A stretch of DNA of 64,000 bases from Ancylomarina sp963977525. GTDB taxonomy: Bacteria > Bacteroidota > Bacteroidia > Bacteroidales > Marinifilaceae. The stretch's first letter is position 1, and the number at the start of each line of letters is the position of its first letter. The stretch covers positions 62,001-126,000 of the forward strand of contig CAXBPC010000008.1 of NCBI GenBank assembly GCA_963977525.1. Reading direction: 5' to 3'. The translations under genes and the position numbers were made by a program. Under the pieces are notes generated by a model. It was given only the letters and a program-made list of their open reading frames with translations. It was not told the origin of the DNA and did not search any database. Positions 54,500 to 64,000 of this stretch are shown here, in pieces.

Positions 54500-54517
54500 T
54501 TGTTCGTACACGAACAA
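54500..54517. promoter_or_regulatory. 18-bp inverted repeat, candidate operator
   Basis: TTGTTCGT-AC-ACGAACAA is a perfect 8-2-8 palindrome 145 bp before the tricorn protease gene. It is not followed by T residues, so it is not a terminator. The binding factor is unknown. Confidence 0.35.
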
Positions 54518-54662
54518 TGCTCTCTAATCAAAAGACTACCTATCTCCTGGAATTGTGCACTATACAATCTTTGGCATAATTTGTGAAAAGAAATCGAGTC
54601 TGCTTTTATCTACATTTTGATAAAATGCAGTTAGACTAGATTACTAACTAACAACCTGAGAT

Positions 54663-57600
54663 ATGATTAAAAAGTTATTTTTCATCACAACTTTCTTAGT
54701 TGCACTTGCTAAAAGTTTATTGGGAGCTGAAGCACCGACTTGGCTTCGATACCCAGCAATTTCTCCAGATGGTACAACTTTAGTATTTCAATACCAAGGT
54801 GATATATTTAAGGTAGACGCTAATGGAGGTATGGCAACAGCCCTTACATCCAATGCGGCATACGATACACAACCTGTTTGGGCCCCAGACAATAAGACGA
54901 TTGCTTTTGCATCAGATCGATTTGGAAACTTCGATATCTTCACAATTCCGGTTGAAGGTGGAAGCCCAAAACGAATCACTTATAATTCGGGTAATGAAAA
55001 ACCAAGTAGCTTTACTCCAGATGGAAAATTCATATTATTCTCAGGACTTATTAGTGATACACCAAAAAACGCAATGTTCCCTTCAGGTGGTGTACCTGAA
55101 TTATATAGTATCTCAATAGACGGTGGACGAGAAAATCAGATCTTAACTTCTCCAGCTCTATTTGCGAATTATAGCTCTGATAAAAGTTTATTAGTATATC
55201 AAGATCAAAAGGGTTACGAAAATCAATGGAGAAAACATCACACTTCTTCTGTTACTCGTGACATTTGGGTATACGATGTAAAAAATAAAAAACACACAAA
55301 ATTCTCTTCTTTTAAAGGTGAAGACTTAAACCCAGTATTCAGCTCCAACGACAAAGAGGTTTTCTACCTTTCAGAGAAAACTGGGAGCATGAATATCTGG
55401 AAAGCTCCGGTTAGCGATGCTTCTAACTTAACTCAAATAACAAAATTTGAAAAACATCCTGTTCGTTTTATAAGTATTGCAGATAACAATACACTTGCCT
55501 ATTCATATAATGGAGATATCTATACACAAGCTCTTAATGGAGAAGCAAAGAAAGTAGAAATCAGCATCAATACTGATAGTAAGGAAAACCCAATCGCTTT
55601 CAAACAAATGAGAAGTGGTGCAAGTGAAATGTCTGTTTCCCCAAATGGGAAAGAAGTTGCATTCATTGTTCGTGGTGAAGTTTTTGTTACCTCTGTTGAT
55701 TATGGAACAACTAAAAGAATCACTAACACTCCAGAACAAGAGCGTAGTGTAAGTTTCAGTCCTGACGGCAAAAAATTACTTTATGCTTCAGAAAGAAAAG
55801 GCAGCTGGAATCTGTATCAAACTAAAGTTGTTCGTGATATTGAAACTAATTTTGCTAACTCAACTCTTTTAGAAGAAGAAGTTGTAATAGAATCTACCCC
55901 AGAAGCTTTCCAAGCTAAATACTCTCCTGATGGAAAAGAAGTTGCTTTCCTTGAAGAACGTACTACTCTCAAAGTAATTAACCTTAAGAGCAAAAAGGTT
56001 CGTACTATTCTTGATGGCAAATGGAATTACTCATATAGTGATGGCGATCAGCATTACGATTGGTCTCCTGATGGAAAATGGTTCTTAGTAAATTTCTATC
56101 CTCATACTTTATTCATGGCTGACGTTGCTTTGGTAGACGCTCAGGGAAATAAAACCATGAAGAACTTAACTGAAAGTGGTTACTCAGACAATTCGGCAAA
56201 ATGGTCGCTAAAAGGTGAAGCTATGATTTGGTTTACCGACAAGCGTGGTTATAGAAGTCATGGTAGTTGGGGTTCTCAGAATGATGTTTATGCACAATTC
56301 TTCACACAAGAGGCTTACGATAACTTCAGACTTTCAAAAGAAGAGCGTGAAGTAAAAGAGGAAATTGAAAAGGAAGCTGAAAAGAAAAAAGGTAAAAAAA
56401 ACAAAAAGGAAAAGGCTGATAAAAAGGATAAGAAGAAAGAAGATCTAAAATTTGACTATAATGGTCTTGAAGATCGTCAGATTTGCTTAACTATCAACCC
56501 TTCAAAACTATCTGATGCAATTTTAACCCCTGACGGAAAAAAGCTATTCTACTTAAGTAAATTTGATGGCGGATACGACTTATGGGTTAATGATTTAGTT
56601 GAAAATTCAACTAAAAAAGTGTTAGACCTAAAAGGTGGCGGTGGTGCTATGCAATTTGACAAGGAAGCTAAAAACCTGTTCTTAATGTCTGGCAACAGCA
56701 TTATTAAAGTTGATGTTTCAAACAACAAGCGTAAAGACATCAGTTATAACGCTGAAATGTATCTTGACAAAGCAGCTGAACGTGAATACATGTTTGAGCA
56801 TGTATGGCGTCAAATGATGAAAAAATTCTACGATCCAAAACTACATGGTGTTGATTGGGAATTCTATAAAAAAGAGTACCAACGATTCCTTCCTCATATC
56901 ACGAACAATTACGATTTTGCTGAAATGCTTAGTGAAATCTTAGGTGAAATGAATGCTTCACATACAGGTGCTGGTTATAGAGGATCGTCAAAAAATGGTG
57001 ACAAAACTGCTAAACTGGGTGCTTTCTTCGACTGGAACTACAAAGGCTATGGTTTAAGAATTGCTGAAGTTCTTGAAAAAGGGCCTCTAAATAAAGCTGA
57101 TTCTAAAATCAAGATTGGTGTGATAATCGAAAAAATTGATGGTGTTAGTTTAAGTAAAGATAAGAGTCATTATCCTCTTCTGAATCACAAATCAGGTAAG
57201 CAGGTATTATTGAGTCTTTATAACCCTGCAACTAAAAAGCGCTGGGACGAGATTGTAAAACCAATTTCGAGCACGAGCGGTTTATTATATGAGCGGTGGG
57301 TTAAGAAATGTCAAAAAGAGTGTGATAAACTTTCAAATGGACGTATTGGATATGTGCACGTAAAAGGTATGAATTCTGATAGTTTCCGAGAAATTTATTC
57401 TGAAATGCTTGGGAAATATGGTACTCGAGAGGCAATCATTGTTGATACTCGTTTTAACGGTGGAGGCTGGTTACACGATGATCTTATCACACTGTTGAGT
57501 GGTAAAGAATATGCTAAATTTAGCCCTCGTGATCAGTTAATTGGATCAGATCCTATGTCGAAATGGAAGAAGCCATCTGCGGTTCTTATCAACGAAGGAA

Positions 57601-57890
57601 ACTATTCTGATGCTTGTGCTTTCCCATACGCATACCAATATCTTAAACTTGGTAAATTAGTCGGAATGCCGGTTCCTGGAACAATGACTGCTGTTTGGTG
57701 GGAGACTCTTCAAGACAAGAGTATTTACTTCGGTATTCCTCAAGTTGGTATTAAGGATATGAAAGGTGATTACATCGAGAATCAGCAGATTGAGCCGGAT
57801 ATTAGAGTTGAGAATCAATTAGAAATGGTAACAGAAGGTAAGGACCAGCAACTACAAAAAGCTGTTGAGCACTTACTAGAAACCTTATAA
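54663..57890 (+). CDS. Tricorn-type S41 serine protease with PD40 beta-propellers
   Basis: 1075 residues. A signal peptide (about 1-22, ending SLLGAEA) is followed by WD40-like PD40 repeats in two propellers (ISPDGTTLVF, WAPDNKTIAF, FTPDGKFILF, WSPDGKWF). A Lys/Glu-rich linker at about 558-598 precedes the C-terminal half, which holds a helical domain, a PDZ domain (about 790-860) and the protease core with Ser982 in NYSDACAF and TRFNGGGW. Tricorn proteins cut peptides into short pieces; here it is probably periplasmic. Single gene with its own terminator. Confidence 0.93.
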   Translation: MIKKLFFITTFLVALAKSLLGAEAPTWLRYPAISPDGTTLVFQYQGDIFKVDANGGMATALTSNAAYDTQPVWAPDNKTIAFASDRFGNFDIFTIPVEGGSPKRITYNSGNEKPSSFTPDGKFILFSGLISDTPKNAMFPSGGVPELYSISIDGGRENQILTSPALFANYSSDKSLLVYQDQKGYENQWRKHHTSSVTRDIWVYDVKNKKHTKFSSFKGEDLNPVFSSNDKEVFYLSEKTGSMNIWKAPVSDASNLTQITKFEKHPVRFISIADNNTLAYSYNGDIYTQALNGEAKKVEISINTDSKENPIAFKQMRSGASEMSVSPNGKEVAFIVRGEVFVTSVDYGTTKRITNTPEQERSVSFSPDGKKLLYASERKGSWNLYQTKVVRDIETNFANSTLLEEEVVIESTPEAFQAKYSPDGKEVAFLEERTTLKVINLKSKKVRTILDGKWNYSYSDGDQHYDWSPDGKWFLVNFYPHTLFMADVALVDAQGNKTMKNLTESGYSDNSAKWSLKGEAMIWFTDKRGYRSHGSWGSQNDVYAQFFTQEAYDNFRLSKEEREVKEEIEKEAEKKKGKKNKKEKADKKDKKKEDLKFDYNGLEDRQICLTINPSKLSDAILTPDGKKLFYLSKFDGGYDLWVNDLVENSTKKVLDLKGGGGAMQFDKEAKNLFLMSGNSIIKVDVSNNKRKDISYNAEMYLDKAAEREYMFEHVWRQMMKKFYDPKLHGVDWEFYKKEYQRFLPHITNNYDFAEMLSEILGEMNASHTGAGYRGSSKNGDKTAKLGAFFDWNYKGYGLRIAEVLEKGPLNKADSKIKIGVIIEKIDGVSLSKDKSHYPLLNHKSGKQVLLSLYNPATKKRWDEIVKPISSTSGLLYERWVKKCQKECDKLSNGRIGYVHVKGMNSDSFREIYSEMLGKYGTREAIIVDTRFNGGGWLHDDLITLLSGKEYAKFSPRDQLIGSDPMSKWKKPSAVLINEGNYSDACAFPYAYQYLKLGKLVGMPVPGTMTAVWWETLQDKSIYFGIPQVGIKDMKGDYIENQQIEPDIRVENQLEMVTEGKDQQLQKAVEHLLETL

Positions 57891-57909
57891 TCTATTAGTT
57901 TGTTTAAGA

Positions 57910-57952
57910 AACCGTGATCTCTCTTGAAAAAGAAGATCATGGTTGATTTTTT
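57910..57952 (+). terminator. Terminator of the tricorn protease gene
   Basis: AACCGTGATCT / AGATCATGGTT (one G-T pair) followed by GATTTTTT. Confidence 0.75.
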
Positions 57953-57975
57953 AAAGCGGAAAAACGGTAAGTAAG

Positions 57976-58009
57976 AAAAATGGCTAGTCGCAAGACTAGC
58001 CATTTTTTT
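57976..58009. terminator. Second, bidirectional terminator
   Basis: AAAAATGGCTAGTC / GACTAGCCATTTTT with a GCAA loop and T tracts on both strands, between the convergent tricorn and aroK genes. Confidence 0.85.
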
Positions 58010-58029
58010 GTATGCTATATTTTAAGCTA

Positions 58030-58539
58030 TTACTGAAATAGTTGCTTTAAATCTTCAAGTTTTAAGCCATCAACGTTACATTTAAACTGTGCCTGCTGAT
58101 AGAAAGATAATCTGCTATTTAAGTGATTGGCTATATAAGTTTCTAATTCAACCTCAGGCACTGCCTTGACTATCGGTCGTTCATCATCTGATTTCAGAAT
58201 ATTATGTTTCAACACGAATGGGCTAGCTTCTAAGAATAATGTTTGTCCCATGGTATTCATTACAGACATATTATTGTGAAAACAAGGTGCTCCTCCTCCT
58301 GTAGAAATAATAGTTGACTTCTTTAACTCTTTAGTATATAGTAAGGCTTTTTGTTCCATATTGCGAAATGAAGCTTCACCAAATTGAGTAAATATCTCAG
58401 GTATAGTCAGACCTTCTCTTTCTTCTATCAGATTATCTAAATCAACAAAATCGAAGCTTAAAGAATCTGCAAGACGCTTTCCCCAATAGGATTTTCCGCA
58501 TCCCATATAGCCTACTAAATAAATACGTGTTACATCCAT
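58030..58539 (-). CDS. aroK: Shikimate kinase
   Basis: 169 residues. P-loop GYMGCGKSYWG (about 10-20), FVDLDNLIEEREG with the substrate Asp, FRNMEQKAL and STGGGAPCF are all as in AroK/AroL. It phosphorylates shikimate in aromatic amino acid synthesis. It follows the topoisomerase subunit A gene by 5 bp, so it is at the end of that transcript. Confidence 0.94.
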   Translation of the reverse strand: MDVTRIYLVGYMGCGKSYWGKRLADSLSFDFVDLDNLIEEREGLTIPEIFTQFGEASFRNMEQKALLYTKELKKSTIISTGGGAPCFHNNMSVMNTMGQTLFLEASPFVLKHNILKSDDERPIVKAVPEVELETYIANHLNSRLSFYQQAQFKCNVDGLKLEDLKQLFQ

Positions 58540-58544
58540 CTTAT

Positions 58545-61142
58545 TTAATCTTCTAATACTTCCTTAACTTCCACTAAAGGACTCTCTTCACTAAATATTT
58601 CTACAACTTCTTGTTCACGAACCAAAGGCTCAATTTCTTTAATTTTAGCTACTTCATGAGTCGTCAAACGCTTTCCTCTGGCCTTGAATGATTTTATGGC
58701 AATAAAGTCTTCAGCATCGATTTTTTCAATAGGTCTATCAGCACTAGCCCCCTTAAATTTGATTTCAAATTGTGGGTACGTTGCATCTGACAAGCAGATT
58801 AACTTACTAGCTTTGTTATCTCCTATAAAGCCTTGTATTTTAGTACTACCATCCATCGTAAAACGCTTCAAGTAATAATACTCTTGATCTGCATCGAAGA
58901 AAATAGCAGTCCAAACCTTATTAACATCGAATTTCTCAATAACACTTATCTGATCGGAATAATGATTGCTCAGATCAAAGCTGCTTAGATAGAATGTATT
59001 GTTTCGAAGAACAACAAGAATTTGATCTTCTCCAATAAACTCACCAATGAAATCACCACGTTTTTCTGTATTCAAGCGAAGAACATCAGGATCGAACCAG
59101 ATCTTTCTTCCTCCAAGGGTCGATACACCTTCAGCTTTCAAGGTAATTTTCTGAACCGGCGTACGGCTTAAAATATTACCCATTGAAGCACGTCCCTTAA
59201 TCATGAGATCAGCAAAGTCGTATTCAAAGTTTAATTTCTTAATACGACCTTGAGGCTTGAGAAGAACTCTAATAATTTCAGCTTCTCCATTAGGATTAGA
59301 ACTGAAATAAGTGATTCTTGATCCAGGAGTTTCCTTGGTTAAATTGTATTCTTTATCGCGAGTTAATCCTGTTACATTAAATCGTTTTGCATAGACAACT
59401 CCTGCTTTTCCATCGCGATAAATCACATTATAGATGGTTCGTTTATCATTTTTAAGGAATACGGCAATATGAATAATATTCTGTCCAATGAATAATTTAT
59501 CTGTCACCTTAGTAATGAAATAAGTACCATCCTTACGGAAGATAATCACATCATCAATATCAGAACAATCACATAAATACTCATCCTTTTTAAGACTTGT
59601 ACCTAAGAAACCTTCGGCATAGTTTACGTAAAGTTTCTCATTAGCAACAACAACCTTACTAGCTACAATACTATCAAAGCTTCTAATATCGGTTTTACGC
59701 TCCTTGCCTTTTCCATACTTCTTTCTAATCGATTGGAAATATCGAATAGTAAAAGGTATAATATTGGCGATGTGAACTTTAATTTCCTCAATCTCATCTA
59801 CGATAGACTGGATATAATCCGTTGCCTTATTGATATCGAATTTAGAAATACGCTTAATTTTAATCTCAGTCAATCGAACAATATCCTCTTCAGTCACAGC
59901 TCGCATTAAATGCTTAGTATGTGGCTTCAATCCAATATCAATAGTTTCAATTACAGATTCCCAAGTCTCACACTCTTCAATATCTCTATAGATTCTATTC
60001 TCAATAAAAATGCGTTCAAGTGAAGCATAATGCCAAGCTTCCTCAAGTTCCGATTTGCGAATTTCAAGCTCAAGTTTTAATAAGTCAACGGTTTTATCAG
60101 CCGAGCGCTTTAAAATCTCTTGAACACCTATAAACCTAGGCACATCATCATCAACAACACAGGCATTAGGTGAAATTGAATATTCACAATCAGTAAAAGC
60201 GTACAGTGCATCAATGGTTTTATCCGAAGAAATACCACTGGCGAGATGAATTAAAATTTCAACATCAGCGGCTGTATTATCATCAATCTTTTTAATCTTA
60301 ATCTTTCCCTTATCGTTAGCTTTGATAATCGATTCGATCAAAGTCGATGTTGTTTTCCCAAAAGGAATCTCAATTATTTTAAGGGTTTTATTATCAACCT
60401 TTTCAATACGCGCTCTAACCTTAACGGCACCTCCGCGTAAGCCATCATTGTATCGACTTACATCAACCATACCTGCAGTTGGAAAGTCTGGGTAAATCTC
60501 AAACTCTTCCCCCTTTAAATAGGCAATACAGGCTGCTATCAGCTCATTAAAATTATGAGGTAAAATTTTTGAGGCCAATCCTACAGCAATACCTTCGACC
60601 CCTTGCGCTAAAAGCAATGGGAACTTAACAGGTAAAGTTATTGGTTCTTTATTTCGACCATCGTAAGATTGTTTCCAATTGGTTGTTTTAGGATTAAATA
60701 GAACCTCTAAAGCAAATTTAGATAAACGTGCTTCGATATAACGAGGAGCAGCAGCAGAATCACCCGTTAGGATATTCCCCCAGTTTCCCTGCATATCTAT
60801 CAACAATTCTTTCTGTCCCAACTGAACTAGAGCGTCTCCAATGGATGCATCACCGTGAGGGTGAAATTGCATCGTATTACCAATGATATTAGCTACCTTA
60901 TTGTACCTACCATCATCAAGTTTTTTCATTGAATGCAGAATCCTACGCTGCACCGGCTTTAAGCCATCATTCACATAAGGAACCGCACGTTCAAGAATTA
61001 CATATGAAGCATAATCTAAAAACCAATTCTCATACATCCCCGACAGATAGGTCACTTTTCGCAACGCTTCAGAGCCTTGCTCTTCCTTTTGATCGTCTCT
61101 TTCCTCAGGGGTTTCTAAACCGTTAGTCTCGTCGATACTCAT
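58545..61142 (-). CDS. parC: DNA topoisomerase IV subunit A (ParC-like)
   Basis: 865 residues. YVNDGLKPVQRRIL and the catalytic Tyr135 in AAPRYIEAR lie in the breakage-reunion domain. The C-terminal part (about 520-800) has beta-pinwheel blades without a clear GyrA box (QRRGGxG), which supports topoisomerase IV over gyrase. The tail is acidic and rich in Glu/Val. It lies 86 bp downstream of the subunit B gene. Confidence 0.92.
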   Translation of the reverse strand: MSIDETNGLETPEERDDQKEEQGSEALRKVTYLSGMYENWFLDYASYVILERAVPYVNDGLKPVQRRILHSMKKLDDGRYNKVANIIGNTMQFHPHGDASIGDALVQLGQKELLIDMQGNWGNILTGDSAAAPRYIEARLSKFALEVLFNPKTTNWKQSYDGRNKEPITLPVKFPLLLAQGVEGIAVGLASKILPHNFNELIAACIAYLKGEEFEIYPDFPTAGMVDVSRYNDGLRGGAVKVRARIEKVDNKTLKIIEIPFGKTTSTLIESIIKANDKGKIKIKKIDDNTAADVEILIHLASGISSDKTIDALYAFTDCEYSISPNACVVDDDVPRFIGVQEILKRSADKTVDLLKLELEIRKSELEEAWHYASLERIFIENRIYRDIEECETWESVIETIDIGLKPHTKHLMRAVTEEDIVRLTEIKIKRISKFDINKATDYIQSIVDEIEEIKVHIANIIPFTIRYFQSIRKKYGKGKERKTDIRSFDSIVASKVVVANEKLYVNYAEGFLGTSLKKDEYLCDCSDIDDVIIFRKDGTYFITKVTDKLFIGQNIIHIAVFLKNDKRTIYNVIYRDGKAGVVYAKRFNVTGLTRDKEYNLTKETPGSRITYFSSNPNGEAEIIRVLLKPQGRIKKLNFEYDFADLMIKGRASMGNILSRTPVQKITLKAEGVSTLGGRKIWFDPDVLRLNTEKRGDFIGEFIGEDQILVVLRNNTFYLSSFDLSNHYSDQISVIEKFDVNKVWTAIFFDADQEYYYLKRFTMDGSTKIQGFIGDNKASKLICLSDATYPQFEIKFKGASADRPIEKIDAEDFIAIKSFKARGKRLTTHEVAKIKEIEPLVREQEVVEIFSEESPLVEVKEVLED

Positions 61143-61228
61143 TGATATTCCGTTTTATTTCTGCTAGTCTAAAAAACTAGGATTTTGTTTTAATTATCTT
61201 ATTTATTAACAATCCTACATTTCAAGTA

Positions 61229-63067
61229 TTATCCGTTGATTTCGTCACGTTCAACATGCAAATTATCAATAATAAATTTTTGCCTATCAGGCGTATTCTT
61301 ACCCATATAATAAGAAAGCATATCTGGAACAGATTCTTCCTTTTTCATTAATACAGGATCTAATCGAATATCTTTCCCAATAAAATATTTGAATTCGTCA
61401 GGAGAGATCTCACCCAAACCCTTAAATCGGGTAATCTCAGGATTAGCTCCTAAACGTTTCATTGCTCTCTCTTTTTCATCGTCAGAGTAACAATATTTTG
61501 TTGTTTTCTTGTTACGAACTCTGAACAAAGGTGTTTGTAATATATACAGATGACCACTTCTCACCACATCAGGAAAAAACTGAAGAAAGAAAGTAATCAA
61601 CAACAATCGAATATGCATACCATCGACATCGGCATCTGTAGCGATAATCACATTGTTGTAACGTAAACCTTCAAGACCATCCTCAATATTCAAGGCAGCT
61701 TGCAGAAGATTAAACTCCTCGTTTTCGTATACAATTTTCTTAGTGAGACCATATGTATTCAAAGGCTTACCCTTTAAACTAAACACAGCTTGTGTATTTA
61801 CCGATCGTGACTTTGTGATCGATCCACTTGCTGAATCTCCCTCGGTAATAAAAATACTGGTCTCTGATTTATTTTCGTGAGTCGAATTAAAATGAACTCG
61901 ACAATCGCGAAGTTTCTTATTGTGTAAGTTCGCTTTCTTAGCTCGCTCTTTAGCTATCTTCTTGATACCCGAGATAGCTTTACGCTCTTTCTCCGATTCT
62001 AGAATTTTTCTATAAATAGCATCCGCTACTTCTGGATTCTTGTGTAAATAGTTATCTAAATTAGATGTCACAAAATCCATTATGAAATTACGAACCGATG
62101 GACCATCAGGGCCGATATCTTTCGATCCTAATTTGGTTTTTGTCTGAGATTCGAAAACGGGCTCTTGTACCTTGATACTAATTGCTGCAATTATAGAAGT
62201 TCTGATATCAGAAATATCGAAATCCTTTTTATAAAAATCGCGAACAGCTTTTACAAGTGCTTCACGAAATGCTGCAAGATGCGTACCTCCTTGGGTGGTA
62301 TGTTGACCGTTGACGAAAGAATAATATTCCTCACCATATTGATGTCCATGAGTCATAGCCAATTCGATATCTTCACCCTTTAGGTGAATAACCTCGTAAA
62401 GACTTTTACTGTTCATGTTCTCGTGCAACAAATCGAGTAGTCCATTCTTTGAAAAGAATTTCTTACCATTAAAATATATAGAAAGACCTGCGTTCAAATA
62501 AACGTAGTTCTTAAGCAATGACTCAATGTACTCGCTTATAAAACGATAATTGGAGAACATTTCCTGGTCGGGATGAAAAGTAATTCGAACCCCGTTCTTT
62601 TCTTCACTTGGCTTAATCTCATCTTCGCTTACCAATTCACCTCTGCAAAAAGAAGCTTTTTTGACTTCACCTTCACGGAACGATTCTACAATAAATTCAT
62701 CTGAAAGTGCATTTACAGCCTTAATACCGACTCCATTCAGACCTACAGATTTTTTAAACACTACAGAATCATATTTGGCGCCCGTATTCATTTTCGATGT
62801 CACGTCGATAACTTTTCCTAAAGGAATACCACGCCCAGAATCTCGAATACAAACTGTACGATCAGTAATATCAACATAAATTGCTTTCCCAATCCCCATC
62901 GCAAATTCATCGATAGAGTTATCGATAACCTCTTTTATCAGGATATAAATACCATCGTCATGAGAAGAACCATCGCCTAACTTACCAATATACATACCGG
63001 GACGTTTACGAATGTGCTCTTTCCAATCAAGTGTTCTAATTGAATCTTCTGAATATTTAGCTGTCAT
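61229..63067 (-). CDS. parE: DNA topoisomerase IV subunit B (ParE-like)
   Basis: 612 residues, the short length of ParE rather than GyrB. GHKL ATPase motifs EVIDNSIDEF, DSGRGIPLG and GLNGVGIKAVNAL are followed by the toprim parts TEGDSASGS and DADVDGMHIRLL. With subunit A it decatenates daughter chromosomes. Start at ATG 63067. Confidence 0.93.
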   Translation of the reverse strand: MTAKYSEDSIRTLDWKEHIRKRPGMYIGKLGDGSSHDDGIYILIKEVIDNSIDEFAMGIGKAIYVDITDRTVCIRDSGRGIPLGKVIDVTSKMNTGAKYDSVVFKKSVGLNGVGIKAVNALSDEFIVESFREGEVKKASFCRGELVSEDEIKPSEEKNGVRITFHPDQEMFSNYRFISEYIESLLKNYVYLNAGLSIYFNGKKFFSKNGLLDLLHENMNSKSLYEVIHLKGEDIELAMTHGHQYGEEYYSFVNGQHTTQGGTHLAAFREALVKAVRDFYKKDFDISDIRTSIIAAISIKVQEPVFESQTKTKLGSKDIGPDGPSVRNFIMDFVTSNLDNYLHKNPEVADAIYRKILESEKERKAISGIKKIAKERAKKANLHNKKLRDCRVHFNSTHENKSETSIFITEGDSASGSITKSRSVNTQAVFSLKGKPLNTYGLTKKIVYENEEFNLLQAALNIEDGLEGLRYNNVIIATDADVDGMHIRLLLITFFLQFFPDVVRSGHLYILQTPLFRVRNKKTTKYCYSDDEKERAMKRLGANPEITRFKGLGEISPDEFKYFIGKDIRLDPVLMKKEESVPDMLSYYMGKNTPDRQKFIIDNLHVERDEING

Positions 63068-63433
63068 TTATTGCTGCGCTCAAAGTGTTAACAAATAAAA
63101 GGCTTTTGATTATCAAGAACCTCAGCGATGAAGAGTAGGCTTGAAAAGTGAATCAGCTTAAGAATAACCTACACTCCGAATAGACCGATTGAACATGAAT
63201 TAGTACCTCTTCGAGATATTTTTGAGATCAAAATAATTCGAGAAAAATCGGCCACCCACAAATATAGCTAAAAGTATGACTTATCCGAAAGTAGTTTATC
63301 AACAGCTCATAAATTGGAAACTATATAAAGAGCATTAAACATGTACAAACATTGACACGCAGAACTGCACCCTTTAAACCTAGGCTGTTAAGAAATAGAT
63401 TTTATGAAACATAAATTAGAAAGAGACACTATT
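63068..63433. other. Intergenic region upstream of parE, no gene seen
   Basis: About 365 bp between the parE start and the stop of the PAP2 gene. It should hold the topoisomerase promoter; I find no clear TANNTTTG box, hairpin or small gene. Confidence 0.5.
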
Positions 63434-64000
63434 TTAAAAGAAGCCTAATTTCAGCAACTTGATGATTACAAATGCAATAGTAATCATCTCTAAAGCAACT
63501 ACTGCAATCAAAACACCTGCATCGGAATTCCCCAACACCTGCTTAAAACGAGCAAATTGCTTCTGAGGGTACAAACGAGCTACCCACCAGCGTGTTATTC
63601 TATTAAAGAAATAACCAAGGCCTAGACCTAAAGCTATTCCACCTAAAATATCTCCAGGATAATGAAGCCCTAAATACAATCGTGTATAAACAATTAACAA
63701 TGACCAAATTGTAATAAATAGAGTATAAATATTATTCTTAAAGAGCTTTGAGGTATAAATTGCAAATGCAAAAACAACTGTAGCGTGAGAAGATACAAAA
63801 CCAAACTTATCACCAGCATACATCTTCACCAAATTTACGATGTCAAATAAAGCAGGTTCATGACTTGGTCGCAAGCGCTGCAATATATTTTTAAAGAGGT
63901 AAGTTGAAATTAAATTGCTAAATAAAATTAGTAGAGAAAGTCCTATTAGCCACCACCAAGCTTCTTTTCCTTTATACTTAAATATCTGATAAGCAGTAAG
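63434..64000 (-). CDS. PAP2-family phosphatase, N-terminus beyond window
   Basis: At least 189 residues; the frame is open through base 64000, so an internal ATG at 63883 is not the start. The three phosphatase motifs are KNILQRLRP (KX6RP), VSSHA (the usual SGH varies to SSH) and TRLYLGLHYPGD (SRX5HX3D-type). Five or so hydrophobic segments make it a membrane enzyme acting on lipid phosphates such as undecaprenyl pyrophosphate or phosphatidic acid. Substrate undecided. Confidence 0.88.
   Translation of the reverse strand, partial: LTAYQIFKYKGKEAWWWLIGLSLLILFSNLISTYLFKNILQRLRPSHEPALFDIVNLVKMYAGDKFGFVSSHATVVFAFAIYTSKLFKNNIYTLFITIWSLLIVYTRLYLGLHYPGDILGGIALGLGLGYFFNRITRWWVARLYPQKQFARFKQVLGNSDAGVLIAVVALEMITIAFVIIKLLKLGFF

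Noticed and set aside
63434..63883. PAP2 gene starting at 63883
   Set aside because: The frame continues upstream to the window end and the KX6RP motif lies before this ATG, so the start is outside.
63434..64000. SSH instead of SGH in the PAP2 motif as a defect
   Set aside because: To my knowledge this variant is common in related phosphatases, and the catalytic His and other motifs are intact.

Overview
This 64 kb window comes from an AT-rich chromosome of the phylum Bacteroidota. The evidence is the gliding ABC transporter set gldA-gldF-gldG, a fused RibBA, a type B bL31, TANNTTTG promoter boxes and many Bacteroidota-type lipoproteins. An affiliation with Marinilabiliales-like marine or anaerobic lineages is plausible, but that is inference. 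No rRNA, phage, integrase or CRISPR array is visible. One tRNA (His, GTG) is present.

Layout. 1-4300: start of an APC-type transporter (cut by the window edge), a thioredoxin-fold lipoprotein without its CxxC, an LpxH-like hydrolase and RmuC. 4400-5170: a two-gene HEPN pair. 5270-13660 (minus): AI-2E family permease, Lon, a sugar-nucleotidyltransferase-like protein, bL31, a GNAT protein, a Bax-inhibitor-1 protein and an AlkD-like protein. 13870-20940 (plus): tRNA-His, EamA transporter, cysteine-cluster protein, cmk-ispH-pfkA, priA. 21170-26230 (minus): an SDR epimerase, CysH, gldG-gldF-gldA. 27180-31110 (minus): the complete riboflavin operon ribD-ribE-ribBA-ribH behind an FMN riboswitch and terminator. 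31260-35100 (plus): DPM1-like glycosyltransferase, dihydroorotase, a lipoprotein and a 2-hydroxyacid dehydrogenase.

35100-43300 is the accessory part. It holds a conserved unknown helical protein preceded by an exactly periodic 21-bp array (11 units). It also holds a chain of minus-strand cassette-like genes: a WapI-like immunity protein, unknown lipoproteins or exported proteins, a TPR protein and a phospholipase-D-type phosphatidylserine synthase of gammaproteobacterial type. These are separated by attC-like imperfect palindromes, three copies of a palindrome-rich ~330-bp repeat, REP-like palindromes and the 3' remnant of a group II intron sitting in one attC-like site. It resembles an integron cassette cluster without an integrase.

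43320-53600 (minus) is one long methionine operon, metY-metX-hom-lysC-metH-metF, which takes aspartate to methionine. Its leader contains a SAM-I riboswitch followed at once by a previously unlisted 39-codon open reading frame whose last ten residues include five methionines. This is a likely second, translation-coupled methionine sensor and the observation I rate highest.

53860-64000: a GNAT protein, a tricorn-type protease, shikimate kinase, topoisomerase IV (ParC/ParE-type) and a PAP2 phosphatase running off the window end.
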